Assembly (NCBI RefSeq): GCF_000981225.1
Contig: NZ_LAJC01000052.1
Span: 1-43,809, forward strand
DNA: 43,809 nucleotides
Direction of reading: 5' to 3'
Origin: Allosalinactinospora lopnorensis
GTDB taxonomy: Bacteria; Actinomycetota; Actinomycetes; Streptosporangiales; Streptosporangiaceae
Below, in pieces: positions 26,692-34,971 of the stretch. How positions within the stretch are numbered: position 1 is the stretch's first letter; each line of letters starts with the position of its first letter. Made by a program: the position numbers and the translations under genes. A model generated the notes under the pieces. The model was not told the DNA's origin and made no database searches. It worked only from the letters and a program-made list of their open reading frames with translations.

Positions 26692-27728
26692 CGGCGCACC
26701 CCGCGGTGGACCTCGTCACCGACCGGGCGATGGTGGCGACCCAGGATCGGCCCGTGGTCCCCCTCTCCTCCTGCTGGCCGACGCGCTGTCGGCGGACGCC
26801 GAGAGCGGGCGGGCGCTGCAGGTGGTGACCCCGGCCGACGCGTGCATCACGTTCCCGCTGCGTACGGTCCTGAGCAAGCCCGGGGGCCGCTGGGTCGTGG
26901 CCGAACCCGACGGCGGCGGCCACTACGACGGCCTCACCGGCCTGCCCTTGGTGTGGGACGAGACGGCGGGCTACGCCGTGGACCGGGACGCTTCGGAAAC
27001 GGAGGCGGACGCGCGGGCCGCGCCCACCCCCTCCACCACGTTCCTCCGGGAACCGGCCGTCCTCGGCTCCCACCTGCTGATCGATCTCACCGCCGTGCAC
27101 CCCGCAACCGACGGCCTCGTCCTCGGCGGGGCGGCGGAATCGTTGGCCCGGACGTTCGCCAGGGCCGCGCCGGCCGGGTGGGGCACCAGCGAGCCGGCGC
27201 TGGCGGAGTGGGACCGCCCGACTCTCACCGCCACGTGTCGCCGCCGGGCGCCCAGGCCGAGCTGGTCGGTCTTCGTCGGCGAGGGCGGGGAGACCCGGCC
27301 CTTCATCGGCACCCAGCGGGTGTCCCGGGTGCCGTCGGGGGTCAAGGAGAGCATCACCTTCGCCGTCGGCTACGCCGAAGACGAGGAGCCCGCGCTGCAC
27401 CGGATCGAGGACGTCGTCCAGGAGCTCACGGATCAGGGGATCCTGCACGTCCTGACGGCCCACCGGCTGCCGGGGCCGCCCCGACCTCACCTACGCGCCG
27501 CGTGTGCCGTCCGTGCCCGTGCCGGTGGGGCTGGCGATCGGCCCCGAGGGCGTCGCCGAGACGGGCCTGGACCACGTCATGGCCGCCCCGGTCAAGGGGC
27601 ACCGGATCGGCCCTCCCGCGTCCACCGCCGTGCTGTTCCCCCTGGGGGACGGCACCACCCCGGAGAGCTGGGAGCGGTTCGTCCCGCTGATGCGGCACCT
27701 CCGCCCGGAGGAACAGCGCCGATCGTGA
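26688..27728 (+). pseudogene. DUF6177 family protein of the type VII secretion locus, two frameshifts
   Basis: GTG at 26688 begins HPAVDLVTDRAMVATQDRPVVPLS, the usual core of DUF6177. Near 26760-26772 the frame changes; continuing text (LLADALSADAESGRALQVVT) lies one base away. The middle runs in one frame to about 27470 (GGRWVVAEPDGGGHYDGLTGLP, SITFAVGYAEDEEPALHRIEDV). At the G run 27472-27475 it shifts again, and the C-terminus (LTYAPRVPSVPVPVGLAIGP ... FPLGDGTTPESWERF) ends at 27728. A missing base at the first place and an extra G at the second restore one protein of about 346 residues. The family is restricted to actinobacterial secretion loci and has no known activity. A hairpin follows the stop. 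Confidence 0.78.
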
Positions 27729-27731
27729 CCG

Positions 27732-27765
27732 AAGCGGGGCCGTTCCCACCGAGGAGACCCCGCTT
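27732..27765. terminator. Hairpin between convergent DUF6177 and MarR genes
   Basis: AAGCGGGG (27732-27739) pairs with CCCCGCTT (27758-27765) across an 18-nt loop, followed by a short T-rich stretch. It lies directly after the DUF6177 stop, with the MarR stop 29 bp further on. Confidence 0.6.
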
Positions 27766-27794
27766 TCGTCAAGACCGGCGGGGCCATGGGGCTG

Positions 27795-28244
27795 TCAGGG
27801 GCGGGTGGAGACGCGGTGGAAGGCTTCGACGAGGTCGCTGAGTTCGGGCACGGTCTCGGCCTCGGCGAGCGTCTTCTGCAGCGCCTCGTCGTGGGTCGGG
27901 CGCGCCTGTTCGAGTAGCGCGCGGCCCTCGTCGGTGAGTTCGGTGTAGATGCCCCTCCGGTCCTCCCGGCACAGGACACGGGCGAGCAGTTCCCGGTCCT
28001 CCAGCCTGCTGACCAGTCGTGTCGTCGCGCTGCTGCTGAGCGCGGTGGCGCGGCTGAGCTGCTGCATGCGCATGTGCCAGCCGTCCTGGCGGCTCAGCGC
28101 GTCGAGCACGGTGTACTCGACCACGGACAGCCCGTGCCCGGACTGCAGAGCCTTCTCCAGAGCGGTCTCCAGCATCCCGTGCAGCGCCGCGAGGATGCGC
28201 CACCCGTGCGCGCGCACCTCGACCGCGTCGTCGGCGATCCCCAC
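27795..28244 (-). CDS. MarR-family transcriptional regulator
   Basis: A 149-residue winged-helix regulator. The dimerisation helix is near the start (AHGWRILAALHGMLETALEKAL). The DNA-binding core is LSVVEYTVLDALSR, MRMQQLSRATALSSSATTRLVSRLEDRELLAR, and the wing VLCREDRRGIYTELTDEGRALLEQA. GTG 28244 was chosen because GGGAGGTG lies 5 bp upstream; longer forms add an unlikely Cys-rich leader. It is divergent from an SDR gene across 202 bp that contain repeats likely to be its operators. MarR proteins often repress a neighbouring detoxification enzyme until a small aromatic ligand binds. Confidence 0.92.
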   Translation of the reverse strand: MGIADDAVEVRAHGWRILAALHGMLETALEKALQSGHGLSVVEYTVLDALSRQDGWHMRMQQLSRATALSSSATTRLVSRLEDRELLARVLCREDRRGIYTELTDEGRALLEQARPTHDEALQKTLAEAETVPELSDLVEAFHRVSTRP

Positions 28245-28279
28245 CGCACACCTCCCGCGTGTCGTTCCTGCACAGACTA

Positions 28280-28334
28280 GCAATTTGCGCGCCTAACAGG
28301 CGTGTGCAACTATTTATCCCGCGTTTGCAACTAT
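28280..28334. promoter_or_regulatory. Probable MarR operator region with 21-bp spaced repeats
   Basis: GCAATTTGC (28280-28288) is a short palindrome. TGCAACTAT occurs at 28305-28313 and again at 28326-28334, a spacing of 21 bp, equal to two helical turns. All lie in the AT-richer core of the divergent region between the MarR and SDR genes. Binding by the MarR protein is inferred. Confidence 0.5.
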
Positions 28335-28446
28335 CAGCTTGAGCGGGATAACTGCTTGCGCGTGAATGTGGGGCGGGGAATCACCGGCCGGACGGCCGGG
28401 CCCCGCCGAACAGGACAGCCTTCACCGACGAGAAGAGCGAGCACTG

Positions 28447-29235
28447 ATGAACATCGACATGTCCGGCCGCACCGTGCTGGTCACCGGATCGACCAGCGGC
28501 ATCGGCCAGGCCATCGCCACCGCGTTCGCCCGCGCCGGGGCGGACGTCGTGGTCAACGGCCGCTCCCGGCAGCGCGTCGACGACACCGTCGAGGCGATCC
28601 GCGAGGAGACCGGTGGTACCGTCCGCGGCGCCGCCGCGGACGTCAGCACATCCGAGGGGGCCGACTCCCTCATCGACCAGGTTCCCGACGCCGACGTCCT
28701 CGTCAACAACGCCGGGATCTTCTCCGCGGCCCCCGTCTTCGAGATCCCCGACGCCGAGTGGAGCCGCTTCTTCGAGGTCAACGTCCTCTCCGGGGTGCGG
28801 CTGGCCCGGCACTACACACCGCGCATGGTGCGGCGCGGTTGGGGCCGGGTGATCTTCATCAGCAGCGAGTCGTCCATCTTCATCCCGACCGAGATGGTGC
28901 ACTACGGGATGACCAAGACCGCGCAGCTGTCCGTCGCGCGCGGAATGGCGCAGGAGGTGGCCGCGACCGGCGTCACCGTGAACAGCGTGTTGCCGGGGCC
29001 GACGCTGACGCCGGGCGTGGAGGAGTTCATCCGCGACCGGATCGGCCCCGACGTGCCGTTCCACGAGGCCGAGCGGCGGTTCATCGCCGAGGAGCGGCCC
29101 AGCTCGCTGCTGGGCCGGCTGATCCGGCCGGAGGAGGTCGCCAACCTCGCGCTCTACACGGGATCCGACGCCGGGGCGGCCACCTCCGGCGCCGCATTGC
29201 GTGTCGACGGCGGAGTCGCCCCGGCCCTGGCCTGA
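28447..29235 (+). CDS. Short-chain dehydrogenase/reductase (SDR)
   Basis: A 262-residue classical SDR using NAD(P)H. The cofactor motif is VTGSTSGIGQA (about residues 11-21), followed by NNAG (about 84), the catalytic Ser region FISSES and the catalytic pair Y-x-x-x-K in YGMTK (about 155), then PGPTLTPGVEEF. It resembles 3-oxoacyl-ACP reductase-like SDRs, but the substrate is not known. The ATG at 28447 follows a purine-rich GAGAAGAGCGAG; an upstream in-frame start at 28366 would add a low-complexity leader. Control by the divergent MarR regulator is likely. Confidence 0.93.
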   Translation: MNIDMSGRTVLVTGSTSGIGQAIATAFARAGADVVVNGRSRQRVDDTVEAIREETGGTVRGAAADVSTSEGADSLIDQVPDADVLVNNAGIFSAAPVFEIPDAEWSRFFEVNVLSGVRLARHYTPRMVRRGWGRVIFISSESSIFIPTEMVHYGMTKTAQLSVARGMAQEVAATGVTVNSVLPGPTLTPGVEEFIRDRIGPDVPFHEAERRFIAEERPSSLLGRLIRPEEVANLALYTGSDAGAATSGAALRVDGGVAPALA

Positions 29236-29295
29236 GCCTGGCCGTCGGCCTGGCCGGTGCCGCTTCGCGGGATCCGGACAGCCGATCCACCGGGA

Positions 29296-29687
29296 TCAGG
29301 CCGCGGCGGCCGCCGGTCCGGTTCCGCGCGGGCGGGGACGCCGGTCGAAGAGGTGGCGGCGTTCGGGTCCGGTGTGGGGCCAGAGGGCGAGGAGGAGGGT
29401 GTCGGTGTCGGGGGCTTCGACGAGGCCGGCGGGGGTGGCGGCCCAGTAGGACTGGGTGGCCTCGCCGAACCAGACGATGAGGCCGGAATGGTGGGCCTGG
29501 ACAGCGGCGGCGCGGCGGTGTTCGGCGGCAAACTCGGCGCGGTGACCGTGTAGGCGGGGTTGGCGCGCGGCGCGCTGGGCCCGGCAGGCGGGGTGGGCGC
29601 AGGACGGGCAGGCGGTGCCCTGATAGATGCCGGATCAGGGGCAGCGCGGGGAAGAGGTCTGGCGGTAGTCTCGGACATGGATTCCAT
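29296..29687 (-). pseudogene. Small protein of unknown function, broken near its start
   Basis: The frame from 29298 leftward-read back to about 29625 is clearly protein-like: CPSCAHPACRAQR (a CxxC-x4-C pattern that could bind zinc), then AEHRRAAAVQAHHSGLIVWFGEATQSYWAATPAGLVEAPDTD in part. It has no start codon of its own; an in-frame TGA lies just upstream. The neighbouring frame supplies a start at ATG 29687 (after AGGAACGG) with MSETTARPLPRAAPDPA. A single missing base near 29625-29632 would join them into about 130 residues. The gene follows the GHKL-ATPase gene on the same strand, as is common for small accessory proteins in XRE/DUF397 loci. I do not recognise a named family. Confidence 0.6.
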
Positions 29688-29719
29688 TCCGTTCCTGGTT
29701 CACAAAGGGGTGGGATCTG

Positions 29720-29751
29720 GGCCCGGGCGGTGGTGGAGCACCGTCCGGGCC
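29720..29751 (-). terminator. Hairpin between the GHKL gene and the small Cys-rich gene
   Basis: GGCCCGGGCGGTG (29720-29732) pairs with CACCGTCCGGGCC (29739-29751) except for one G-T position, with a 6-nt loop. Confidence 0.55.
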
Positions 29752-29768
29752 GCTCGGCGTTTCAGGGG

Positions 29769-29830
29769 GCGCCGATCATGGGGGTGGCGCCGGATTTGAG
29801 CGCCGATCCTGGAGGGGGCGCCGGCTTAGG
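29769..29830. repeat. Two imperfect 31-bp tandem repeats
   Basis: Units 29769-29799 and 29800-29830 both begin GCGCCGATC and contain GGCGCCGG after a G-rich middle; about 25 of 31 positions agree. GCGCCG therefore occurs four times with spacings of 18, 13 and 18 bp. The second unit includes the stop codon of the GHKL protein. Confidence 0.6.
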
Positions 29831-30382
29831 CGGCGGTCCAGGCGCTGTCGGCCAGGTCGTAGGCCAGGTGGAACCACACGTGGCGGTGCGAGGGGCGCCC
29901 GCAGTCACCCCACGCGGTGGCGAAGGCATCCACCAGCGCCAGCCTGCGCCCCTGCTCCTGGAGAGGGTCGGCGCCTGCCGGGGCTTGGGCAGGTGGTGGT
30001 GCTCCCGGTGGTCGTAGCGGCGCCCGTCGGTTGCGCCGCCGTCGCGGCAGGTCAGGATCAGCCCATGAGGCGAGCGATCCGCGCGCAGCGTGTAGGTGCC
30101 GCCGGGTTGGCCGGAGCGGGTGTGGTGCAGGGCGTTGGCGGCGAGTTCGTTGCCCAGCAGGACGAACAGGTAACGGTACTCCGGGCCCTGGTCGGCGGCA
30201 CACCCGGCGAGGAAGGCCCGCACAAGGGGAAACAGGGCTGCCTCGCCCCAGAAGTCGAAGGCGCGGCGGGTGAAGGGCACTGCCTTGGCGGTGCTGAAGT
30301 AGTGCTTCTTCTGCCAGGGGATGACCAGATCCACCGGGACCGTGACCGACCGTAGTCGGACCGGGGCAGCGGGAACAGACAT
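29826..30382 (-). pseudogene. GHKL ATP-binding protein (RsbW-like anti-sigma kinase type), frameshifted
   Basis: ATG 30382, with GAGGAG 5 bp upstream, starts a protein with the N-box LLGNELAANALHHTRSG and a G1-like CRDGGATDGR, the nucleotide site of histidine-kinase-like ATPases. After about 29985 the expected end (QEQGRRLALVDAFATAWGDCG, then HVWFHLAYDL) lies in another frame and stops at 29826. One base gained or lost between about 29957 and 29995 explains this. The whole protein would be about 185 residues. Single-domain proteins of this kind occur next to XRE/DUF397 genes in actinomycetes, where they may act as anti-sigma kinases; the partner is not known. It is divergent from the XRE gene. 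Confidence 0.8.
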
Positions 30383-30551
30383 GCGGACTCCTCAAACGGT
30401 GAGCAAGGGGGCGGACGAGAGGACAAGGAAGCCAGATCACCAGTCGGCGCCCGCGTTTCGGTCCGTTCCAAAGACAAGGCAGCGGGCGACCAGTAGCGTG
30501 ATCACCAACCACCCGGGGTGATACGGCGGTGACCAGGTACACATCAAAGCT

Positions 30552-30570
30552 AACTCGTAATGTTCGAGTT
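30552..30570. promoter_or_regulatory. Palindrome in the XRE/GHKL divergent promoter region
   Basis: AACTCG (30552-30557) and CGAGTT (30565-30570) form a perfect inverted repeat with a 7-bp AT-rich spacer, 52 bp before the XRE start. The surrounding 60 bp are unusually AT-rich for this window. It may be the XRE protein's own operator. Confidence 0.5.
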
Positions 30571-30621
30571 TTCAACGTATCTTGTGAAAATTAACCGTAT
30601 CGACTTCATTGGACCGCCGCC

Positions 30622-31479
30622 ATGCGTGAACCCCGCAGCCCTTCCCTGCGCCTTCGGCGCCTTGCTGCCGAACTCCGCCGAGCCCGCGAAAGCGCTGACT
30701 ACACGGTTACTCGTGTAGCCAAGGAGCTTGGCTGGAGCGCCCCAAAGGTCAGCAAGATGGAGACCACCGAGACCAAGCGCATCAGCGCCGCTGATCTCGA
30801 CAGACTCATGGATCTCTACAAGATCACCGACCAGGAGACGCGCAGGGCAATGCAGGCGCTTGCCCGGGACGCCCGAGAGCGTGGCTGGTGGGCCAAGTAC
30901 AAAGGGCTGTTCGGTGATCGGGCGCTGGCCGACTTCGAAGCAGAGGCATCCTCGATCCGCACCTTCGAAGCGCTCTGCATCCCTGGGCTGCTCCAAACCC
31001 CCGAATACGCCGAGTCGCTCTTCGAGGGCGGGCGCTACACCTCAGCGACCGAGATCCAGAACCGCGTCGATTACCGAATGGCCCGCCGGGAGATCCTGAC
31101 CCGCTTCTCACCCGCACGACTGCGTGCGGTGCTGGACGAAGCCGCCCTGCGACGCACGATTGGCGGCCCCCAAGTCATGCGCGGCCAACTCGATCATCTG
31201 CTGCACATGGCCCAGATGCCGAACATCGACGTTCAAGTCGTACCGTTCGGGGTTGGTTCGCATGCAGGGCTCACCTCCCCGTTCATGATCCTGGACTTCC
31301 CCGAACCGCTGGACACCCCCATCGTGTGGATCGGCACGTTGGCCGGATCGGTGTTCCTCGAACAACCGGAAGAAATCGGACGGTATAACGTGACATTTGG
31401 GGACCTACAGGGCTCCGCGCTCAGCACCAAGCAGTCCGCCGAGTTCATCAAGGACATGGCTGCATCCTTAAGAGAGTGA
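30622..31479 (+). CDS. XRE-family regulator with DUF5753 domain
   Basis: A 285-residue protein. The helix-turn-helix lies at about residues 10-65 (LAAELRRARESADYTVTRVAKELGWSAPKVSKMETTETKRISAADLDRLM in parts). The remainder is DUF5753 (about 95-280: FEAEASSIRTFEALCIPGLLQTPEYAESLF, RQEIL-like ARREILTRF, VLDEAALRRTIGG, and VQVVPFGVGSHAGLTSPFMILDF). Such regulators are abundant in actinomycetes, usually paired with a small DUF397 protein that acts with or against them in development and antibiotic control. The DUF397 gene follows after 3 bp here. The ATG at 30622 is the first good start, with no strong Shine-Dalgarno sequence. Confidence 0.95.
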   Translation: MREPRSPSLRLRRLAAELRRARESADYTVTRVAKELGWSAPKVSKMETTETKRISAADLDRLMDLYKITDQETRRAMQALARDARERGWWAKYKGLFGDRALADFEAEASSIRTFEALCIPGLLQTPEYAESLFEGGRYTSATEIQNRVDYRMARREILTRFSPARLRAVLDEAALRRTIGGPQVMRGQLDHLLHMAQMPNIDVQVVPFGVGSHAGLTSPFMILDFPEPLDTPIVWIGTLAGSVFLEQPEEIGRYNVTFGDLQGSALSTKQSAEFIKDMAASLRE

Positions 31480-31482
31480 CCA

Positions 31483-31731
31483 GTGAACGAACTTGAGTTC
31501 CGCAAGAGCAGCTACAGCGGCCACGACGAGAACTGCGTCGAGGTCGCCCACATTCCCTCCTCCTTCCGGAAGAGCAGCTACAGCGGCCAAGAGCCCAACT
31601 GCGTCGAGGTCATCGACCTCCCCACCGGTGCCGCCCTGCGCGACTCGAAGCGTCCTGAGGCCGGGCACCTCACCTTCCCCGCCGCCGAGTGGGACGCCTT
31701 CCTCACCGCCGCCCGGGACGGGGAACTGTAA
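31483..31731 (+). CDS. DUF397 protein with duplicated N-terminal motif
   Basis: An 82-residue partner of the XRE-DUF5753 regulator. DUF397 normally begins with one FRKSSYSG-x-x-x-NCVEV motif; here it occurs twice in tandem (residues about 5-20 and 28-43), separated by AHIPSS. The second copy continues into the usual LPTGAALRDSKRPEAGHLTFPAAEWDAFL end in the family order. The GTG at 31483 comes 3 bp after the XRE stop. A very long hairpin follows. The duplication is in frame and keeps every motif residue, so the protein is likely functional. Confidence 0.92.
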   Translation: MNELEFRKSSYSGHDENCVEVAHIPSSFRKSSYSGQEPNCVEVIDLPTGAALRDSKRPEAGHLTFPAAEWDAFLTAARDGEL

Positions 31732-31749
31732 CCCCGCCCGCCCCACCCG

Positions 31750-31813
31750 CGCCGATCTTGAGGATTTGGTTCCTTCAAACGCGAATGAAGGAACCAAATC
31801 CTCAAGATCGGCG
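31750..31813 (+). terminator. Exceptionally long perfect hairpin terminator (27-bp stem)
   Basis: Positions 31750-31776 and 31787-31813 are perfect reverse complements with the 10-nt loop AAACGCGAAT, followed by GGGTTTTAAGG. It ends the XRE-DUF397 operon, 18 bp after the stop. The stem is AT-richer than the flanks and longer than a typical terminator, so it may also be a copy of a dispersed palindromic repeat. The further 200 bp to 32032 show nothing recognisable. Confidence 0.85.
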
Positions 31814-32032
31814 GGGTTTTAAGGGGTTTCGAAGTGGAGCCTTGCACCTCTCCGGCACGGGCACGGTGCCGGGTGATTCCACGTACTTCTGAAGCTGCAC
31901 GCGTGCTCCGGAATCTGAGTGAAACCTTCCGGGTGACACCCCAGCCGCCGAAAGCGAACGCTCCCGGCGGTCCCGTCAACGCTCTACCCCACGACCTCAC
32001 CTGAATTATGCGCAGAAGTTCTTGATATGAGC

Positions 32033-32365
32033 TTAGCCATCCGTAGTCCGAATTTCAGGGCGTTCAAGTATAGGATTGTCGTTCTCATCGAACCCAAGGG
32101 CTATTCTCCATTTTGTCTCCCGAGATAAAAGGTCGAATATGTATCGTGCATTCGATTTTGCGTTTTCTGGAGAAGTTCCATAAACATCTACTGCCGTGCT
32201 GAACCCATCGTACATATCAAACGGCTCAACATCCAGAACCAGGCCTTCGATGCGTATCTCAGTCACACTTCTTTCTTCGGAGTGTACAGAGGAAGAAAAA
32301 TGGGTCATCAAGGCAACCGCCTCACCCGATTCAGTCGAAACCATTATTGTTTCCACGTGAGCCAT
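32033..32365 (-). CDS. Probable immunity protein for the adjacent CdiA-like toxin
   Basis: A 110-residue protein of no family I recognise. It is acidic and beta-rich (VETIMVSTESGEAVALM, IRIEGLVLDVEPF) with a helical, basic part (PENAKSNARYIFDLLSRETKWRIALGF). It starts at ATG 32365, 11 bp after the toxin stop, with GAGGAGG right before it. Base composition is much AT-richer than the surroundings and equal to that of the toxin tip. A small gene directly downstream of a polymorphic toxin with the same odd composition is almost always its immunity gene; here that is inference from position. Confidence 0.7.
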   Translation of the reverse strand: MAHVETIMVSTESGEAVALMTHFSSSVHSEERSVTEIRIEGLVLDVEPFDMYDGFSTAVDVYGTSPENAKSNARYIFDLLSRETKWRIALGFDENDNPILERPEIRTTDG

Positions 32366-32376
32366 ATTTTCCTCCT

Positions 32377-34714
32377 CTAAGGCCAGGCGACTACGTAACC
32401 GTCACCGATGAGAACAACTTCCTCCAGATCTCCGCCATACCTGTACAGCGAGCTTTGGAGTTCCGAAATTGCTGTTTCCTGTGTAGTACCGCCTTTTCGT
32501 AGGTCGATAACAATACGACTGGACTGCTTGGATCCATTTCTTATGTTCTGAGAAACCGCATTTTTTGAGGAAGTCTCAACCGTCTTAAACTCAACTGTTG
32601 AATTCGTTTCTACGATAATAGAATCGGGAGATTTGACACCGTTTATATCAGCCACGTCGACCGATTTAACTTCAATCCCGTTGTCCTTGAGGAACTGTGC
32701 AATATCACACTCTTTGGCAGTATAGTATTCCCAGCCGTTTCCGGTGCGACCTTGCAGCTCACTCACCGTCGGATGGACACGCGTTCCGGAGGGGAGATCC
32801 TCGGGGCGGGGCAGATGACCGTCGTGTGGAACAGTGTCATTGAAGGCGTTGGAGAGCGCATTTGGGGAGCCGGAGGCAGGGGAGCCTCCCGCGGCATCAG
32901 ACCCGCCACCATCTCCGCCTCCTCCCGCGGGCGGTGTAGTGGGGGCGGTGCCGCTGGGAGTGGAATTGGTTGCGGTGCCGGAACTTCCACTGTCTCCGGT
33001 GGTGGAAGTGCCTGATGTGCCATCTCCGGGTCCGCCGGTGGGTGCCGGGGACGGTGAGGAGTCTCGGCTGGGTGGGGTGGAGGGGGCGGAGCCGCCGGTG
33101 GGGGTGGTCGTTTCGTTGGGGGTGTTGGGGCCGCCGCCTCCAGCATTGTTGGCGGAGGCGGCGGGGGCGGAGCCGTCGGGAGCGGCGCCTGCCATGGCGA
33201 GGTCGCGTTGGGAGACCCCCCTGGATCCCCGCCAGTTCCATGGTCCTTTCCAGGCCGATCTCATCGGCCAGCTCCAGCCAGGGGCGTAGCTCCTCGGTGG
33301 TGGGATCCTGCTCAGACCTGGAGGTTGAGGACTCGTCCGGGGTTCTGCTGTCAGTTCCTCCGGCGGTTGCCGGAGCAGCATCATCGGGGGTGCTCGAACC
33401 GTCCCTGTCGGCGTCCGGGGACGTGCTGTCTCCGGCTCCGGTCGTTGACGTGTCGCCATCGGGGGTGCTGTCGGCCCCTGTGGGCGGGGCGGTGTTCGGG
33501 GAGTCCGACCCGCTCTGCCCGTTGCCGCCCTGGTCGGGTGTTCCGGTGGATCCGGGGGTGTTGCCGGAGGAACCGGTCGGGGATCCCGACCCCCGTTCAC
33601 CCAGGGCAGCGGCATCGTCCAGAGCGCCTTGTCGCAGGTCTTGGATCTCTCCCTGGTTCTCGCGCTGGCTCTTGAGTGCTTCCCCCACCCCCTGGGCGGG
33701 TTGCTGGCCAGACGTCTGCTGCTGACCGGATGTCTCCCGAACCGCCTCAACGTCAACATCACGCTGTTCCGGGTGAGGACCGGACCCGGACTTCCCGGCT
33801 TTGAAAAACCCCGCCCCGGAAAGCCCCAGGCTCCCGATATTGAGCACGCCCTGGGTGATCACATAGCCCGGCCGGTTGTCCCACTCGGTCCAGGGCACGA
33901 ACGAATGCCCCAACTCTTCCCAAGCACCGGAGAAGTTGTTCCACCATTCGCTGCCGGAGCCGACCCCAAGACCGCCGTCCTCTGTGTAGAAGCCGGTCAG
34001 GCTCCCAATGGTGGCGAGGCCGTCCTCGAAGAAGGCCAGGTTGTTCTCCCCGGCGTCTGCGGTGAGGGGCAAAGTCCAATTACCGTCGTAGTAGACCCCG
34101 GTCAGGCCACCGACGCCCTCGGCGACGCCCGCGCCGAAGTCTCTAATGCCGGCACCGGCATCCACCCACCACTGGTGATCGACCTCCACCGGGCCGCCCC
34201 AGGCGGCCGCCACGTCTTGGGGGGCCTCCTCGAAGCCGTAGACCTCCTCGCCCTTACCCGGCTCGGTGCCCTCCGAAAGGCCGGCGCCGATGAACGTGGT
34301 GCCGCCGAAGATCCCGGTGATCTTGTTGACGCACTCGCGCTCGGCCTCCATGTAGTCGTGTTGGGCCTTCCAGACGTCATTGGACAGCGCGTTGTTCTCG
34401 TCGACCTTGTCCTCGTCCTCGTTCCAGTCCTCGTCGCCGTCGATGCCCTCGCGGAAGGCCACGGCGTCGGCCTTCAGGCTCTTCAGGCGGGCCTTGAGTT
34501 CGCGGGCCCGCTCGGCGAAGGTGAGAAGCGCCCCACCGGCCGTATCCCAAGCCGACTCGATGTCCTCACCGGTGGTGGCGACCGGGTTGATGGCCGAAAG
34601 CAGGTCGCCGGATTCGGGGGCGCTGTAGACCTCGGCCAGTCCCTGCCAGGTGGACTTGATGTCGCTTCCTGACTGGGCGATGTCCTCGCCGTCACCCTGG
34701 AGCTTCTTGGCCAC
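32377..34714 (-). pseudogene. Type VII-secreted polymorphic toxin with CdiA-like C-terminal nuclease, one frameshift
   Basis: The N-terminal frame (34714 to about 33220) has a helical secretion-type domain (AKKLQGDGEDIAQSGSDIKSTWQGL, about 1-130, WXG100/LXG-like). A Gly/Trp-rich middle (WWVDAGAGIRDFGAGVAEGVGG, WWNNFSGAWEELG) and a long Ser/Thr/Gly/Pro linker follow. At the C6 run 33216-33221 the text passes to another frame (VSQRDLAMAGAAPDGS), with more linker and then the tip, about 130 residues. The tip (YYTAKECDIAQFLKDNG, KSPDSII, VEFKTVE, SKQSSRIVIDL) resembles the CdiA C-terminal tRNase fold. One extra base explains the break; the joined product is about 780 residues. The tip is AT-rich. 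GTG 34714 is uncertain: protein-like sequence extends upstream to about 34756 without a start. Confidence 0.8.
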
Positions 34715-34780
34715 GGACTCCAGTTCGTCGGCCTTTACACCGGGGATCGGGATCCGTCCGGATCGATCGCACCGTGGGGG

Positions 34781-34971
34781 TCACACGAGTAAGTCAAGGC
34801 CACACCATCACGTAGTCGCTACGGCTGCGCTGAGCCGCTGGTCGCTCGTCTGAGAGGGGTCGGATACCGCGTGGACTCCCTTCCAGGGCCGGCGCCCGCG
34901 CCGGTGCACCAGGGGTTGCGTCCACGCTGATGGGAACGGCTCAGGCGGCGCTGCCCGGACCGCGAGGGGGG
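34781..34971. other. Gap between the toxin gene and DUF6507
   Basis: 191 bp. On the minus strand TTGACT (34796-34791) could be a -35 element for the toxin gene, with TGCGAT at 34771-34766 as a poor -10 at a long 19-bp spacing. Nothing else is recognisable. Confidence 0.3.

Noticed and set aside
31823-32032. Gene in the gap between the 27-bp palindrome and the immunity gene
   Set aside because: Short frames only, none with ribosome binding site or protein-like composition.
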